Source: SIG480 sp045546975 (GTDB taxonomy: Bacteria > Bacillota > Clostridia > Oscillospirales > JAAYXM01). From it: a stretch of DNA of 64,000 bases. Made by a program: the position numbers and the translations under genes. Each line of letters begins with the position of its first letter. Within the stretch, counting starts at the first letter, position 1. Below the pieces are notes generated by a model. It was not told where the DNA came from, did not search any database, and saw only the letters and a program-made list of their open reading frames with translations. Location of the stretch: positions 1 through 64,000 of the forward strand of contig JAZQDV010000008.1 of assembly GCA_045546975.1 (NCBI GenBank), written 5' to 3'. Of this stretch, positions 50,790 to 59,453 are shown one piece after another.

Positions 50790-51320
50790 ATGAAAATCAC
50801 GGAAAGCCTTATCCCGGAAGGAAGAACCCCGCGTCCGGGCGCCGGAAACACGATGGAGTATATCACAATCCACGAAACGGCAAACAAAAAAGAGGGGGCA
50901 AATGCACCTGCGCACGCAAAGTATCTGAGCAGCTTAAACGAGCGCACGAGCTGGCACTATACGGTTGACGATACCTCAATCTTCCATCACATCCCCGACT
51001 GCGAGAAGAGCTATCACACCTCAAACCGTACCGCGAACGAGAGCTCAATCGCGATTGAGCTTTGCGTAAACCGGGACGGCGATTTTGAGAAAACGTGCAA
51101 AAACGCAGTGTGGCTTGTCAGAAAGCTTCGACAGAAATACGGTATTGCGCCCCAGAACATCAGAACGCATAGGGACTGGACCGGAAAGACCTGTCCCGCA
51201 ACGCTCTTAAAGGACGGTATTTCCGACTTTCTCGCCGCGTGTCGCGAGGATGAAGCAGAGGAAAAATTCATTACATTTGACGAGCTTCGCGCTCTCGGTT
51301 ATTCCGGAATAAAATTTTGA
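50790..51320 (+). CDS. N-acetylmuramoyl-L-alanine amidase (amidase_2, XlyA/CwlA-like)
   Basis: 176 aa. Zinc amidase fold cutting the lactyl-amide bond of peptidoglycan: TIHETANKKEG (His zinc ligand), SWHYTVDD (His), THRDWTGKTCP (His and substrate Lys). No signal peptide or cell-wall-binding repeat is visible. ATG 50790 has AAAGGAGG 6-7 nt upstream. Enzymes of this shape occur in prophages and as sporulation (mother-cell) lysins. There are no phage genes nearby, so a sporulation or housekeeping role is more likely. Confidence 0.88.
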   Translation: MKITESLIPEGRTPRPGAGNTMEYITIHETANKKEGANAPAHAKYLSSLNERTSWHYTVDDTSIFHHIPDCEKSYHTSNRTANESSIAIELCVNRDGDFEKTCKNAVWLVRKLRQKYGIAPQNIRTHRDWTGKTCPATLLKDGISDFLAACREDEAEEKFITFDELRALGYSGIKF

Positions 51321-51396
51321 GTTAAAAAAGAGGAAAAAGCAAATTTTTGGCGTATAATAAAAATGTATAAGTCCAATTATGAGGATGTGATACATA

Positions 51397-52401
51397 ATGA
51401 CAATACGCGAAAAAGAAGAGGCAAGAGAGCTGCGCGAGCTATCTGAGTTTGCCTCCTTTTCTTCAAAGAGTCTCGGCAGAATACGCGAGGAGGCACCGTG
51501 CGATATCCGTACATGCTTTATGCGTGACCGCGACCGTATAATTCATTCAAAATCCTTCCGTCGCCTAAAGCACAAGACTCAGGTTTTTATTTCTCCTGAG
51601 GGCGACCATTACAGAACCCGACTGACCCACACACTTGAGGTTTCGGGAATTGCAAGGACTATTGCCCATGCTCTCAACTTAAACGAAAGTCTTTGTGAGG
51701 CCATTGCAATGGGGCATGACCTCGGCCACACTCCGTTCGGTCACGGCGGTGAGCGTGAGCTTGCCTACCTCTCTGACGGTGCGTTTTCCCACAACAAGCA
51801 GAGCGTTCGCGTCGCTGAGAAAATCGAACGCGATGGGCTTGGACTCAACCTCACCCGTGAGGTGCTTGACGGTATTGAGCATCACAGCGGAGCGGTGAGT
51901 GCAAAAACTCTCGAGGGCAAGATAGTTGCACTTGCCGACAGAATTGCTTACATAAACCACGATATTGACGACGCTGCCCGCGCAGGCTTTATCTCGGACG
52001 AGGATATCCCGAAGGAATACCGCGAGATTTTAGGCAAAACGCACAGCAAAAGGATAAACACACTTGTTCTTGATACCATCCGCGAAAGTGAAGGGAAGAA
52101 CGAGATAATGATGTCAGAGGAAGTACATAAGGCAATGATGGGCCTTCGCTCATTTATGTTTGAGCGCGTTTACCGTGCGCCGTTTGCTCTTCATCAGGAG
52201 GAAAAGGTGCGCTCAATGATAGCCCGTCTTTTTGAGTATTACAGCAAGGACACCAACCGCCTTCCTGAGGAATACAGACCCACTGTAGAAACTGAAGGTG
52301 TGACGGTTGCAGTCTGTGACTGCATTGCATGTATGACAGACAGATACGCTCTCCACACATACAATGAGTTGTTTTTACCAATGTCCTGGAACCATATTTA
52401 G
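51397..52401 (+). CDS. dgt: dGTPase-like deoxynucleoside triphosphohydrolase
   Basis: 334 aa HD-domain hydrolase, Dgt/YpgQ-related, that splits dGTP (or other dNTPs) to deoxynucleoside and triphosphate. RTRLTHTLEVSGIARTIA and GHDLGHTPFGHGGE carry the metal-binding HD residues. It starts the dgt-dnaG-rpoD run, with 15 nt to dnaG. A GAGG precedes the ATG at a longer distance than usual. Confidence 0.92.
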   Translation: MTIREKEEARELRELSEFASFSSKSLGRIREEAPCDIRTCFMRDRDRIIHSKSFRRLKHKTQVFISPEGDHYRTRLTHTLEVSGIARTIAHALNLNESLCEAIAMGHDLGHTPFGHGGERELAYLSDGAFSHNKQSVRVAEKIERDGLGLNLTREVLDGIEHHSGAVSAKTLEGKIVALADRIAYINHDIDDAARAGFISDEDIPKEYREILGKTHSKRINTLVLDTIRESEGKNEIMMSEEVHKAMMGLRSFMFERVYRAPFALHQEEKVRSMIARLFEYYSKDTNRLPEEYRPTVETEGVTVAVCDCIACMTDRYALHTYNELFLPMSWNHI

Positions 52402-52416
52402 AAAGGAAGTGAGGCG

Positions 52417-54171
52417 GTGGCGTTCCCGCGCGAATTTATGGACGAGCTTCTCTCTCGAAGCGATATTGTGTCCGTAGTATCAAAATACGTTTCTCTTACC
52501 CGACGCGGCTCGGGACACCTTGGGCTTTGCCCGTTCCACAACGAAAAGACACCGTCGTTCTCCGTTTCACAGGACAAGCAGTTTTTTCATTGCTTCGGCT
52601 GCGGTGCCGGCGGTGACGTTATTACCTTCGTGATGAAGGTGGAAAACCTCGATTTCCCCGATGCTGTTGCGAAGCTCGCAGAGTGGGCAGGGCTTGAGGT
52701 CCCGCAGTCAAGCTTCGGACGCGACGAGCGCAACAAGAAAAAGCGCTCACTCGAGGCTCTTACCGAGGCGGCGAGATTCTATCACGAATCATTGCGAGGT
52801 GACGGTGGCAAGAAAGCGCTTTCCTACCTTGCAGGCAGAAAGCTTTCGCCGTCCACAATCACACGGTTCGGGCTCGGCTCATCTCCCGATGCGTGGTCCG
52901 AGCTTTTAGACCGCCTCACGTCTCTCGGCTACACAAAGGCAGAGCTTCTCTCTGCAGGTCTTGTGACGACCGGAAAAACAGGTAGGATTTACGACCGTTT
53001 CCGCGACCGCGTTATGTTCCCGATAATAGACGTAAGAGGCGCAGTTATCGGCTTTGGCGGACGAATTATGGGCGACGGTGAACCAAAATACTTAAACTCA
53101 CCCGAATCCGAGGTCTTCAACAAGAGAAGAAACCTCTATGCACTAAACTTTGCAAAAGGTAGCAAGGCTGACTACTTTATCCTTGCAGAGGGGTATATGG
53201 ATGTCATCTCCCTTCACCAGGCAGGGTTTGACTCTGCGGTGGCATCACTTGGCACAGCACTTACCGATGAGCAGGCGCATCTCATGTCAAAGTACAAGGG
53301 AAAAGTTCTTATCGCCTACGACTTTGACGGTGCAGGCCGCGCCGCAACAGAGCGTGCGATTGATATACTGAAGCGAGCAGGTCTTGATGTCCGCGTTATT
53401 ATGATGTCGGGAGCCAAAGACCCTGACGAGTTTATAACAAAATTCGGCGCAGATAAGTACAGAAAGCTTTTAGACGAGGCTCTCCCCGCCGCCGAATACA
53501 GGCTGGAAGCATCAAAGAAGTCTTACGACCTAAGCAGTGACAAAGAGCGCGTGCTCTACATAAAAGCGGCTGTAGCCCAGCTTGCAAAACTTGAAAATGC
53601 CGTAGAGCGCGAGGTCTACGCAGGCAGAATTGCAAATGAGACAAATGTCTCGCGTGATGCCATCCTCTCAGAAGCCGCTACGGTGAGAAAGAGGCTTCTC
53701 CGGGAAAAAAAGCGCGAGGAGGAAAGGAAAATTCTCGACCCCGTAAATTCGATTATGCCAAGTGAGCGCGATATGAGATACAAAAACCCCCGCTCCGCCA
53801 TTGCGGAGGAGGCGCTTGTTTCTCTTGCGGCAAGCGACATTTCACTTGCAAAATCGCTTTGCGGAAAAATCTCGGGTCGAATGTTCTCATCAGAACTTCT
53901 CGGCAGGGTCTTTGATATAACGCTTGACCGCGCAAGAGAGGGCGGCCTTGAAACGGACCTTGGCGCAATACGTGATATGCTTTCCGAGGAGGAGACAGCA
54001 CACATCGCACGCGTTTTTGCGAGAAACGCAAATGCATCCCGTGAGGCACAAAGCGACTATATTGACACTATCGTGCGTGAACACGTAAAAGGCGAGGCAG
54101 AGGCAGACGATGATGCCGTTGCCGCCGCCGCAGAATTTTACAGAAAGAAGAAGGGTCAGAAAAATGGATAA
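52417..54171 (+). CDS. dnaG: DNA primase
   Basis: Synthesises RNA primers for replication. 584 aa. CHC2 zinc finger (C38, H41, C59, C62), catalytic TOPRIM with AEGYMDVISLHQAG and AYDFDGAG, and a C-terminal helicase-binding domain. GTG start at 52417 with GGAAG and GAGG upstream. The stop overlaps the rpoD start (ATGGATAA), as in the classical macromolecular-synthesis operon. Confidence 0.97.
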   Translation: MAFPREFMDELLSRSDIVSVVSKYVSLTRRGSGHLGLCPFHNEKTPSFSVSQDKQFFHCFGCGAGGDVITFVMKVENLDFPDAVAKLAEWAGLEVPQSSFGRDERNKKKRSLEALTEAARFYHESLRGDGGKKALSYLAGRKLSPSTITRFGLGSSPDAWSELLDRLTSLGYTKAELLSAGLVTTGKTGRIYDRFRDRVMFPIIDVRGAVIGFGGRIMGDGEPKYLNSPESEVFNKRRNLYALNFAKGSKADYFILAEGYMDVISLHQAGFDSAVASLGTALTDEQAHLMSKYKGKVLIAYDFDGAGRAATERAIDILKRAGLDVRVIMMSGAKDPDEFITKFGADKYRKLLDEALPAAEYRLEASKKSYDLSSDKERVLYIKAAVAQLAKLENAVEREVYAGRIANETNVSRDAILSEAATVRKRLLREKKREEERKILDPVNSIMPSERDMRYKNPRSAIAEEALVSLAASDISLAKSLCGKISGRMFSSELLGRVFDITLDRAREGGLETDLGAIRDMLSEEETAHIARVFARNANASREAQSDYIDTIVREHVKGEAEADDDAVAAAAEFYRKKKGQKNG

Positions 54172-55324
54172 AGAAAAGAACGAGAGAACAGAAATTACCC
54201 CCGAGGAGAAAAAGCAGATTCTCCGCGAGCTTATCGAAACAGGCAAGAAAAGAGGTAAGCTCTCACAGAAGGAGCTCATGGACGTCGCTGAAGAGCTTGA
54301 GATGAACTCCGACCAGATTGAAAAGCTTTATGACACGCTTGAACATCTCGGAATTGAGCTTCCGCTTGAAGAATTCATCGAGGAGGAGCTTCCTGCAGAT
54401 GACGATATCAGCGACGAAATCCCTGAGGATATAAGCGAGATTGAGGAAATCCCCGAAGAAGAGCTTGCTGACAGCGCAGCTCTTATGGAAGGACTTTCCC
54501 TTGACGACCACGTAAGAATTTACCTCAAGGAAATCGGTAAGGTTGACCTTCTTTCTTCTGAGGAGGAAATCGAACTTGCAAACCGCATGGCAGCCGGTGA
54601 TGAGGAGGCTAAGGTACGCCTTGCAGAGGCGAACCTCCGTCTTGTTGTTTCAATTGCAAAGCGCTATGTAGGTCGCGGTATGCTCTTCCTCGACCTCATC
54701 CAGGAGGGAAACCTCGGTCTTATCAAGGCAGTTGAGAAGTTTGACCACACAAAGGGCTACAAGTTCTCCACCTACGCTACATGGTGGATTCGTCAGGCAA
54801 TTACACGTGCTATCGCTGACCAAGCAAGAACTATCCGTATCCCCGTTCATATGGTTGAAACAATAAACAAGGTTATCCGCGTTTCGCGTCAGCTTCTCCA
54901 GGAGCTCGGTCACGACCCGTCACCTGAGGAAATTGCAGAGGAGATGGGTCTTCCCGTAAGCCGTGTGCGCGAGATACTCAAAATTGCACAGGAGCCTGTA
55001 TCCCTTGAGACACCTATCGGTGAGGAGGAGGATTCACATCTCGGTGACTTCATCCCCGCAGAGGATGCACAGGAGCCTGCAGAGGCAGCATCGTTTGCTC
55101 TCCTTCGTGAGCAGCTTGTCGATGTTCTCGGAACACTTACCCCGAGAGAAGAAAAGGTATTAAAGCTCCGCTTCGGTATTGAAGACGGCAGAACGCGTAC
55201 TCTCGAAGAGGTCGGACGCGAGTTCAACGTAACAAGAGAGCGAATCCGTCAGATTGAAGCAAAGGCACTAAGAAAGCTCCGTCATCCGAGCCGTTCAAAA
55301 ATGCTTAAGGACTTCCTCAACTAA
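54164..55324 (+). CDS. rpoD: RNA polymerase primary sigma factor
   Basis: Housekeeping sigma-A. 386 aa. An acidic N-terminal region (1-110) is followed by 1.2 (DDHVRIYLKEIGKV), 2.1-2.4 (with TYATWWIRQAITRAI), 3 (SRQLLQELGHDPSPEEIA) and 4.2 (FNVTRERIRQIEAKALRKLR). ATG 54164 overlaps the dnaG stop; the in-frame upstream start lies inside dnaG and lacks a site. The promoters listed here are of the type this factor recognises. Confidence 0.97.
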   Translation: MDKEKNERTEITPEEKKQILRELIETGKKRGKLSQKELMDVAEELEMNSDQIEKLYDTLEHLGIELPLEEFIEEELPADDDISDEIPEDISEIEEIPEEELADSAALMEGLSLDDHVRIYLKEIGKVDLLSSEEEIELANRMAAGDEEAKVRLAEANLRLVVSIAKRYVGRGMLFLDLIQEGNLGLIKAVEKFDHTKGYKFSTYATWWIRQAITRAIADQARTIRIPVHMVETINKVIRVSRQLLQELGHDPSPEEIAEEMGLPVSRVREILKIAQEPVSLETPIGEEEDSHLGDFIPAEDAQEPAEAASFALLREQLVDVLGTLTPREEKVLKLRFGIEDGRTRTLEEVGREFNVTRERIRQIEAKALRKLRHPSRSKMLKDFLN

Positions 55325-55370
55325 ATCCTATGGGGATACGATCCCCCTTATCTAAAGGAGCAGATACACC

Positions 55371-56174
55371 TTGAAAATCACAGATTCACACGCACATATA
55401 TTCCCGCAGAAAATTGCACTCAAGGCAAGTGGTGCAATCGGCGATTTCTACAATATAAGTATGCGCCACGACGGTATGGCGCACACACTCGCTTCCGAGT
55501 ACGAGAGGGCGGGAATTTCCCGTGCGCTCGTATGCTCTACCGCCACAACACCGCAACAGGTAGAGCCGATAAATACTTTTATATATGAAAAATGCAAGAA
55601 ATACCCGCAGTTTGTGGGGCTTGCAACGCTTCATCAGGACACAGAGGAACCCGGTCGCGAAATTGAGCGCGCCGTGGAGATGGGTCTTCGCGGAATAAAG
55701 CTTCACCCCGACTTCCAGCACGTTTCAATAGACGATGAAAGGCTTTTCCCTATATACCGTATTCTTGAGAAGAAAAAGCTTCCCGTTCTCTTCCATACAG
55801 GAGATAAAAGATACCGCTTTTCAAATCCCGAAAGGCTTGTGAAGGTTATGGAAAAGTTTCCCGACCTCATCTGCATCGGAGCGCATTTTGGAGGATATTC
55901 CGAGTGGGACAAGGCTCGTCTCTATCCGAAAAGTCCGAATCTCTATTTTGACACATCGAGCTCCCTTGATCTCTTAAGCCGCAAGGATGCATGCGAGCTT
56001 ATTTCGCATTTTGGAATAAAGCAGTTTTTGTTCGGAACTGACTTTCCGATGTGGAATCCTGCAGAAGAAATACAGAAATTTCTCGCTCTCGGTCTGAGTG
56101 AAGAAGAAAACGCCATGATTTTTGACGGCAACTTTAACCGACTCTTCTTTGGAGAGGATGAAAACAATGCTTAA
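55371..56174 (+). CDS. Amidohydrolase-superfamily TIM-barrel hydrolase
   Basis: 267 aa. Amidohydrolase_2 family: S-H-A-H-I (metal-binding HxH), KLHPDFQH, IGAHFGG and FGTDFPMWNP in order along the barrel. TTG start at 55371 with AAAGGAG 10 nt upstream. Substrate unknown; the family includes decarboxylases and uronate isomerase-like enzymes. It overlaps the next gene (ATGCTTAA), so it is co-translated with the methyltransferase. Confidence 0.87.
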   Translation: MKITDSHAHIFPQKIALKASGAIGDFYNISMRHDGMAHTLASEYERAGISRALVCSTATTPQQVEPINTFIYEKCKKYPQFVGLATLHQDTEEPGREIERAVEMGLRGIKLHPDFQHVSIDDERLFPIYRILEKKKLPVLFHTGDKRYRFSNPERLVKVMEKFPDLICIGAHFGGYSEWDKARLYPKSPNLYFDTSSSLDLLSRKDACELISHFGIKQFLFGTDFPMWNPAEEIQKFLALGLSEEENAMIFDGNFNRLFFGEDENNA

Positions 56175-57363
56175 GCTACCCCTTATACTTGACGGTGCCA
56201 CAGGCTCGTGCCTTATGGAGCGTGGACTTCCGGGCGGAGTCTCGCCGGAAAAGTGGATATCGGAAAATCCCGATGTCATCTCCGCTCTTCAGCGCGAATA
56301 TGAGGAAGCAGGAAGCAACCTCGTCCTTGCGCCCACGTTTGGCGCGATGACTCATAAGCTCGCCCATTTCGGGCTTGAGAGCGAAACTGAAGCTCTTAAC
56401 AAAAAGCTTTTTGCCATCTCAAGAGCCGCCGTTTCGGAAAACATGCTTGTTGCGGCAGACGTCTCGGCATCAGGCCTTTTTATTGCACCGTACGGTGATG
56501 AGACGATGGAAACACTTGTTGAAAAGTACTCCGAACAGATATCATGTCTCACCGACGCTGACGTCATCGTATCAGAGACGAATATGACAATCTCAGATGC
56601 GCGCGCTGCTGTTATCGCGGCAAAAAAGCTCACGAACAAGCCCATTTTTGTAACATTCACCTTTGATGCGGAAGGTCGTACGATGATGGGGGCAACGGCA
56701 GAGAGCTCACTTTGTATCTTCCGCGCACTCGGCGTTTCCGCCTTTGGCTTAAATTGCGGCACAGGTCCTGACGGTATGGTTTCGGTTTTTGAAAAATTAT
56801 CCCCCCTTGCAGAAGGTTTTCCGCTCATTGCAAAGCCGAACGCAGGACTTCCCGTAATGGTTGATGGCAAGGAAACTTATGATATGTCGCCCGAAAAACT
56901 CGCATCGTTTGTGGAGAAACTCTATTCCCTCGGCGTTTCGATTTTCGGCGGTTGCTGCGGAACAAATCCCGAGCACATAAAAGCTATTGCCGAAGAGGTA
57001 AAAAATCTCCCAGAAATTGAAAACGCAAAAACAAGCTGCAAGGAATACCTTGCAACCGAGAGAACAATTCTCGCGGTTGAAGATGTCATCTTGAGCGAGG
57101 AGATTGCGGTTTCTGAATTCATTGCAGACGACCTTATGGACTGTTTTGATACGTGTCCGCTGGTAAGAATAACCTCTCCTGAGGACGTAAGGATTTTTGA
57201 GGAAAATCAGCACGCTGCAATAAATCCCGTGGTATTTGTTTCCAAAGACACGGCACTTCTCAAAAAGGCTCTCCTTTCCTACAACGGTCGTGCAGGTGTT
57301 GTTCTCGAAAACCCCGAACAGGAAGATGCTGTGCTCTTCTTTGGCGCATATATTATGAGGTGA
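56167..57363 (+). CDS. Homocysteine S-methyltransferase domain protein
   Basis: 398 aa. Residues 1-290 are the zinc-dependent homocysteine-binding methyltransferase barrel: DGATGSCLMERGL (8-20), GLNCGTG with the first zinc Cys, and FGGCCGTNP with the Cys pair. Residues about 295-398 are an extra domain with an NPVVFVSKDTALLKKALLSYNGRAGV stretch reminiscent of the start of a pterin-binding domain, but too short for it. No cobalamin-binding module is present, so it is not complete MetH. Methyl donor uncertain; metF elsewhere in the window suggests methyl-THF via a partner. Confidence 0.85.
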   Translation: MLKLPLILDGATGSCLMERGLPGGVSPEKWISENPDVISALQREYEEAGSNLVLAPTFGAMTHKLAHFGLESETEALNKKLFAISRAAVSENMLVAADVSASGLFIAPYGDETMETLVEKYSEQISCLTDADVIVSETNMTISDARAAVIAAKKLTNKPIFVTFTFDAEGRTMMGATAESSLCIFRALGVSAFGLNCGTGPDGMVSVFEKLSPLAEGFPLIAKPNAGLPVMVDGKETYDMSPEKLASFVEKLYSLGVSIFGGCCGTNPEHIKAIAEEVKNLPEIENAKTSCKEYLATERTILAVEDVILSEEIAVSEFIADDLMDCFDTCPLVRITSPEDVRIFEENQHAAINPVVFVSKDTALLKKALLSYNGRAGVVLENPEQEDAVLFFGAYIMR

Positions 57364-57367
57364 TGCT

Positions 57368-58132
57368 ATGTATTTTGACACACATGCACATCTTGACGAT
57401 GAGTCCTTTGATATCGACCGCGCCGAGCTTATAGCTTCCTTTCCGGAGGTCGGCGTAACCCGTATTCTCAATGCATCAAGTAGTCTCGAGTCGTGCAGTT
57501 CGACCGTCGCGCTATGTGATGAGTACGATATGGTATACGGTGCCGTCGGCATACATCCCGACTCGGCAGAGAGCTTTAGTAAGTCTTGCCTTGATACACT
57601 CGAAAGCCTCTCAAAGCATAGAAAAATCTGCGCCATCGGTGAGATTGGTCTTGACTATTACTACGACGATGTCCCGCCCGAACTTCAGAAAACAGCTTTT
57701 GAAAAGCAGGTAGGTCTTGCATACGAGCTTAAAATGCCCGTAATCATCCACGACCGCGATGCTCACCGCGACTGCTTTGATATACTGAAAAAATTTCCCG
57801 GTATCGATGCTGTGTTCCACTGCTTTTCAGGAAGCGTCGAGTTTGCTCGCGAGCTTGTACGTGAAGGATATTACCTTTCCTTTGGCGGTGCGCTCACCTT
57901 CAAGAACGCAAGGCACGCACCGGAGGTTGTAAAGAGCATTCCGCGCGAGCGCATAATGCTTGAGACTGACTGCCCGTATATGGCGCCCGTACCCTTCCGC
58001 GGAAAGCGGAATCACCCGGGTTTTATCCCTCAAATCGCAGAGAAGGTAGCGGAGCTCTGGAGCTGCTCACCCCAGGAGGTGGGCGAAATAACCACAAAAA
58101 ACGCAAATATATTTTTTAGATTGGAAGATTAA
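57368..58132 (+). CDS. tatD: TatD family metal-dependent hydrolase/DNase
   Basis: 254 aa TIM-barrel hydrolase. DTHAHLDD, GEIGLDYYYD, VIHDRDAH and LETDCPYM are all present with the expected metal ligands. The family includes 3'-5' DNases and D-aminoacyl-tRNA or phosphoesterase-like activities; I do not specify further. It starts 4 nt after the methyltransferase gene. Confidence 0.93.
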   Translation: MYFDTHAHLDDESFDIDRAELIASFPEVGVTRILNASSSLESCSSTVALCDEYDMVYGAVGIHPDSAESFSKSCLDTLESLSKHRKICAIGEIGLDYYYDDVPPELQKTAFEKQVGLAYELKMPVIIHDRDAHRDCFDILKKFPGIDAVFHCFSGSVEFARELVREGYYLSFGGALTFKNARHAPEVVKSIPRERIMLETDCPYMAPVPFRGKRNHPGFIPQIAEKVAELWSCSPQEVGEITTKNANIFFRLED

Positions 58133-58134
58133 AC

Positions 58135-58680
58135 GTGTTTGACAAAAAATTTAAGTTTCATATAGGAATGAGAAATATAAAGACAGCAGTTGCGGCAACG
58201 CTTTGCGCTCTCGTCTATTACTTTATAGGCCGCGACCCCACCTTTGCCTGCATCGGTGCGGTATTCGGAATGGGAAGCGATATGGGTGACTCATGGCTCA
58301 ACGGCGGAAACCGTCTTTTCGGCACCATCATCGGCGGTGTCATCGGAATGCTCTTTTACCGCATATATATGTTTGCATATCCCGACGGTGACCCGCAGCA
58401 CCTCCTTATGCTCGTTTTCCTTTTTGTGGGCATTGTTATTCTCATTCTCGCAAGTCAGTTCTTCAAGTGGCCGGGAGCAATACAGCCGGGCGGAGTTATT
58501 CTCTGTATAATCCTCTTTACTAAATCAGGTGAAAACTACATACCTTACTCACTCAACAGAATGCTCGACACGGGTGTTGGCGTTCTTGTAGCACTCCTCA
58601 TAAACCTCGTGTTTACAAGAGAGAGGATAGCGCGTTTCTCGCGCATTTTCTCAGCACGTGCAAAGCAAGAGAAAAACTGA
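58135..58680 (+). CDS. Aromatic acid exporter (ArAE) family membrane protein
   Basis: 181 aa with about five hydrophobic segments, DUF939/ArAE_1-like: MRNIKTAVAATLCALVYYFIG, GGNRLFGTIIGGVIG, LNRMLDTGVGVLVALLINL. GTG start 2 nt after tatD. Only the N-terminal half-transporter module is present; the longer cytoplasmic domain of FUSC proteins is absent. Last gene of the dnaG-rpoD run. Confidence 0.83.
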   Translation: MFDKKFKFHIGMRNIKTAVAATLCALVYYFIGRDPTFACIGAVFGMGSDMGDSWLNGGNRLFGTIIGGVIGMLFYRIYMFAYPDGDPQHLLMLVFLFVGIVILILASQFFKWPGAIQPGGVILCIILFTKSGENYIPYSLNRMLDTGVGVLVALLINLVFTRERIARFSRIFSARAKQEKN

Positions 58681-58694
58681 TATTCAGGCGATTT

Positions 58695-58735
58695 GCCCGA
58701 CGCGGAACGCTCCGCGTCGGGTTTTTTGTTTTTTT
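58695..58735 (+). terminator. Terminator of the dgt-dnaG-rpoD transcript
   Basis: GCCCGACGCGGA (58695-58706) / TCCGCGTCGGG (58711-58721) then TTTTTTG and T-rich sequence. Confidence 0.9.
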
Positions 58736-58769
58736 CGCGCAAATACGCGAAATATATCGACTGAAACTA

Positions 58770-58798
58770 TTGACAAACGTGTGTAAATATGTTATATT
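58770..58798 (+). promoter_or_regulatory. Sigma-A promoter of the pot operon
   Basis: -35 TTGACA (58770-58775), 17-bp spacer, -10 TATATT (58793-58798), giving a leader of about 65 nt. Confidence 0.85.
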
Positions 58799-58812
58799 GT
58801 ATTCCTATTATC

Positions 58813-58825
58813 AAACTTAAAGTTT
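58813..58825. promoter_or_regulatory. Palindromic operator candidate of the pot regulator
   Basis: AAACTT-A-AAGTTT, a perfect 13-bp palindrome 14 bp downstream of the -10, and a nearby second AAACTT (58835-58840). Position suits repression by the adjacent XRE protein. Confidence 0.5.
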
Positions 58826-58869
58826 ATTTTTACGAAACTTTTTTGTAAAAAACAACGAGGGGTGATTCG

Positions 58870-59415
58870 ATGAACATCGATATAGGCGAGAGAATCAAGC
58901 TGCTGCGACTGTATCACGGTCTTACCCAGCAGGAGCTTGCAGACCGCTGTGAGCTTTCAAAGGGCTTTATTTCTCAGCTCGAGTCCGACCAGACGGCACC
59001 GAGCCTTGCAACGCTTTCGGATATTTTTGATGCGCTCGGCACCTCCTTTGAAGAGTTTTTCGCTCAGACAGGAAGCTCCACACCTACAGTATATAAAAAA
59101 GAAGATATGTGCGAAAAAAACATAGACGATATCGGCAAGATGACGTGGCTTGTTTCCACCGCACAGAAAAACAGCATGGAGCCCATTTTGTACGAGATTC
59201 TTCCAGGGCAGGAAACGCCCTCCGATATGCCGCACGCAGGAGAAGAGTTCGGGTATGTCCTTTCGGGGCAGATTACCCTGAGGCTCGGTATGCAGACCTC
59301 AAAGCTTTCTCGCGGCGATGCTTTCTACTTTAAGGCAGACAAGCAGCACAGCCTCAAAAACCGCGGAAGAACCACTGCGACGGTCATCTGGGTATCTTCC
59401 CCACCTAATTTTTAA
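58870..59415 (+). CDS. XRE-family regulator with C-terminal cupin (PotR/PuuR-like)
   Basis: 181 aa. N-terminal lambda-repressor-type helix-turn-helix (8-62: LRLYHGLTQQELADRC, KGFISQLESDQ) and C-terminal cupin (about 110-178: AGEEFGYVLSGQITLRLG). Regulators of this make sit at the head of polyamine transport operons and respond to polyamine or other small ligands. Same strand and 38 nt upstream of potA. Confidence 0.92.
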   Translation: MNIDIGERIKLLRLYHGLTQQELADRCELSKGFISQLESDQTAPSLATLSDIFDALGTSFEEFFAQTGSSTPTVYKKEDMCEKNIDDIGKMTWLVSTAQKNSMEPILYEILPGQETPSDMPHAGEEFGYVLSGQITLRLGMQTSKLSRGDAFYFKADKQHSLKNRGRTTATVIWVSSPPNF

Positions 59416-59453
59416 CGGACAAACCGAGATTTTAGCAGAGTTAGGAGATAGAG

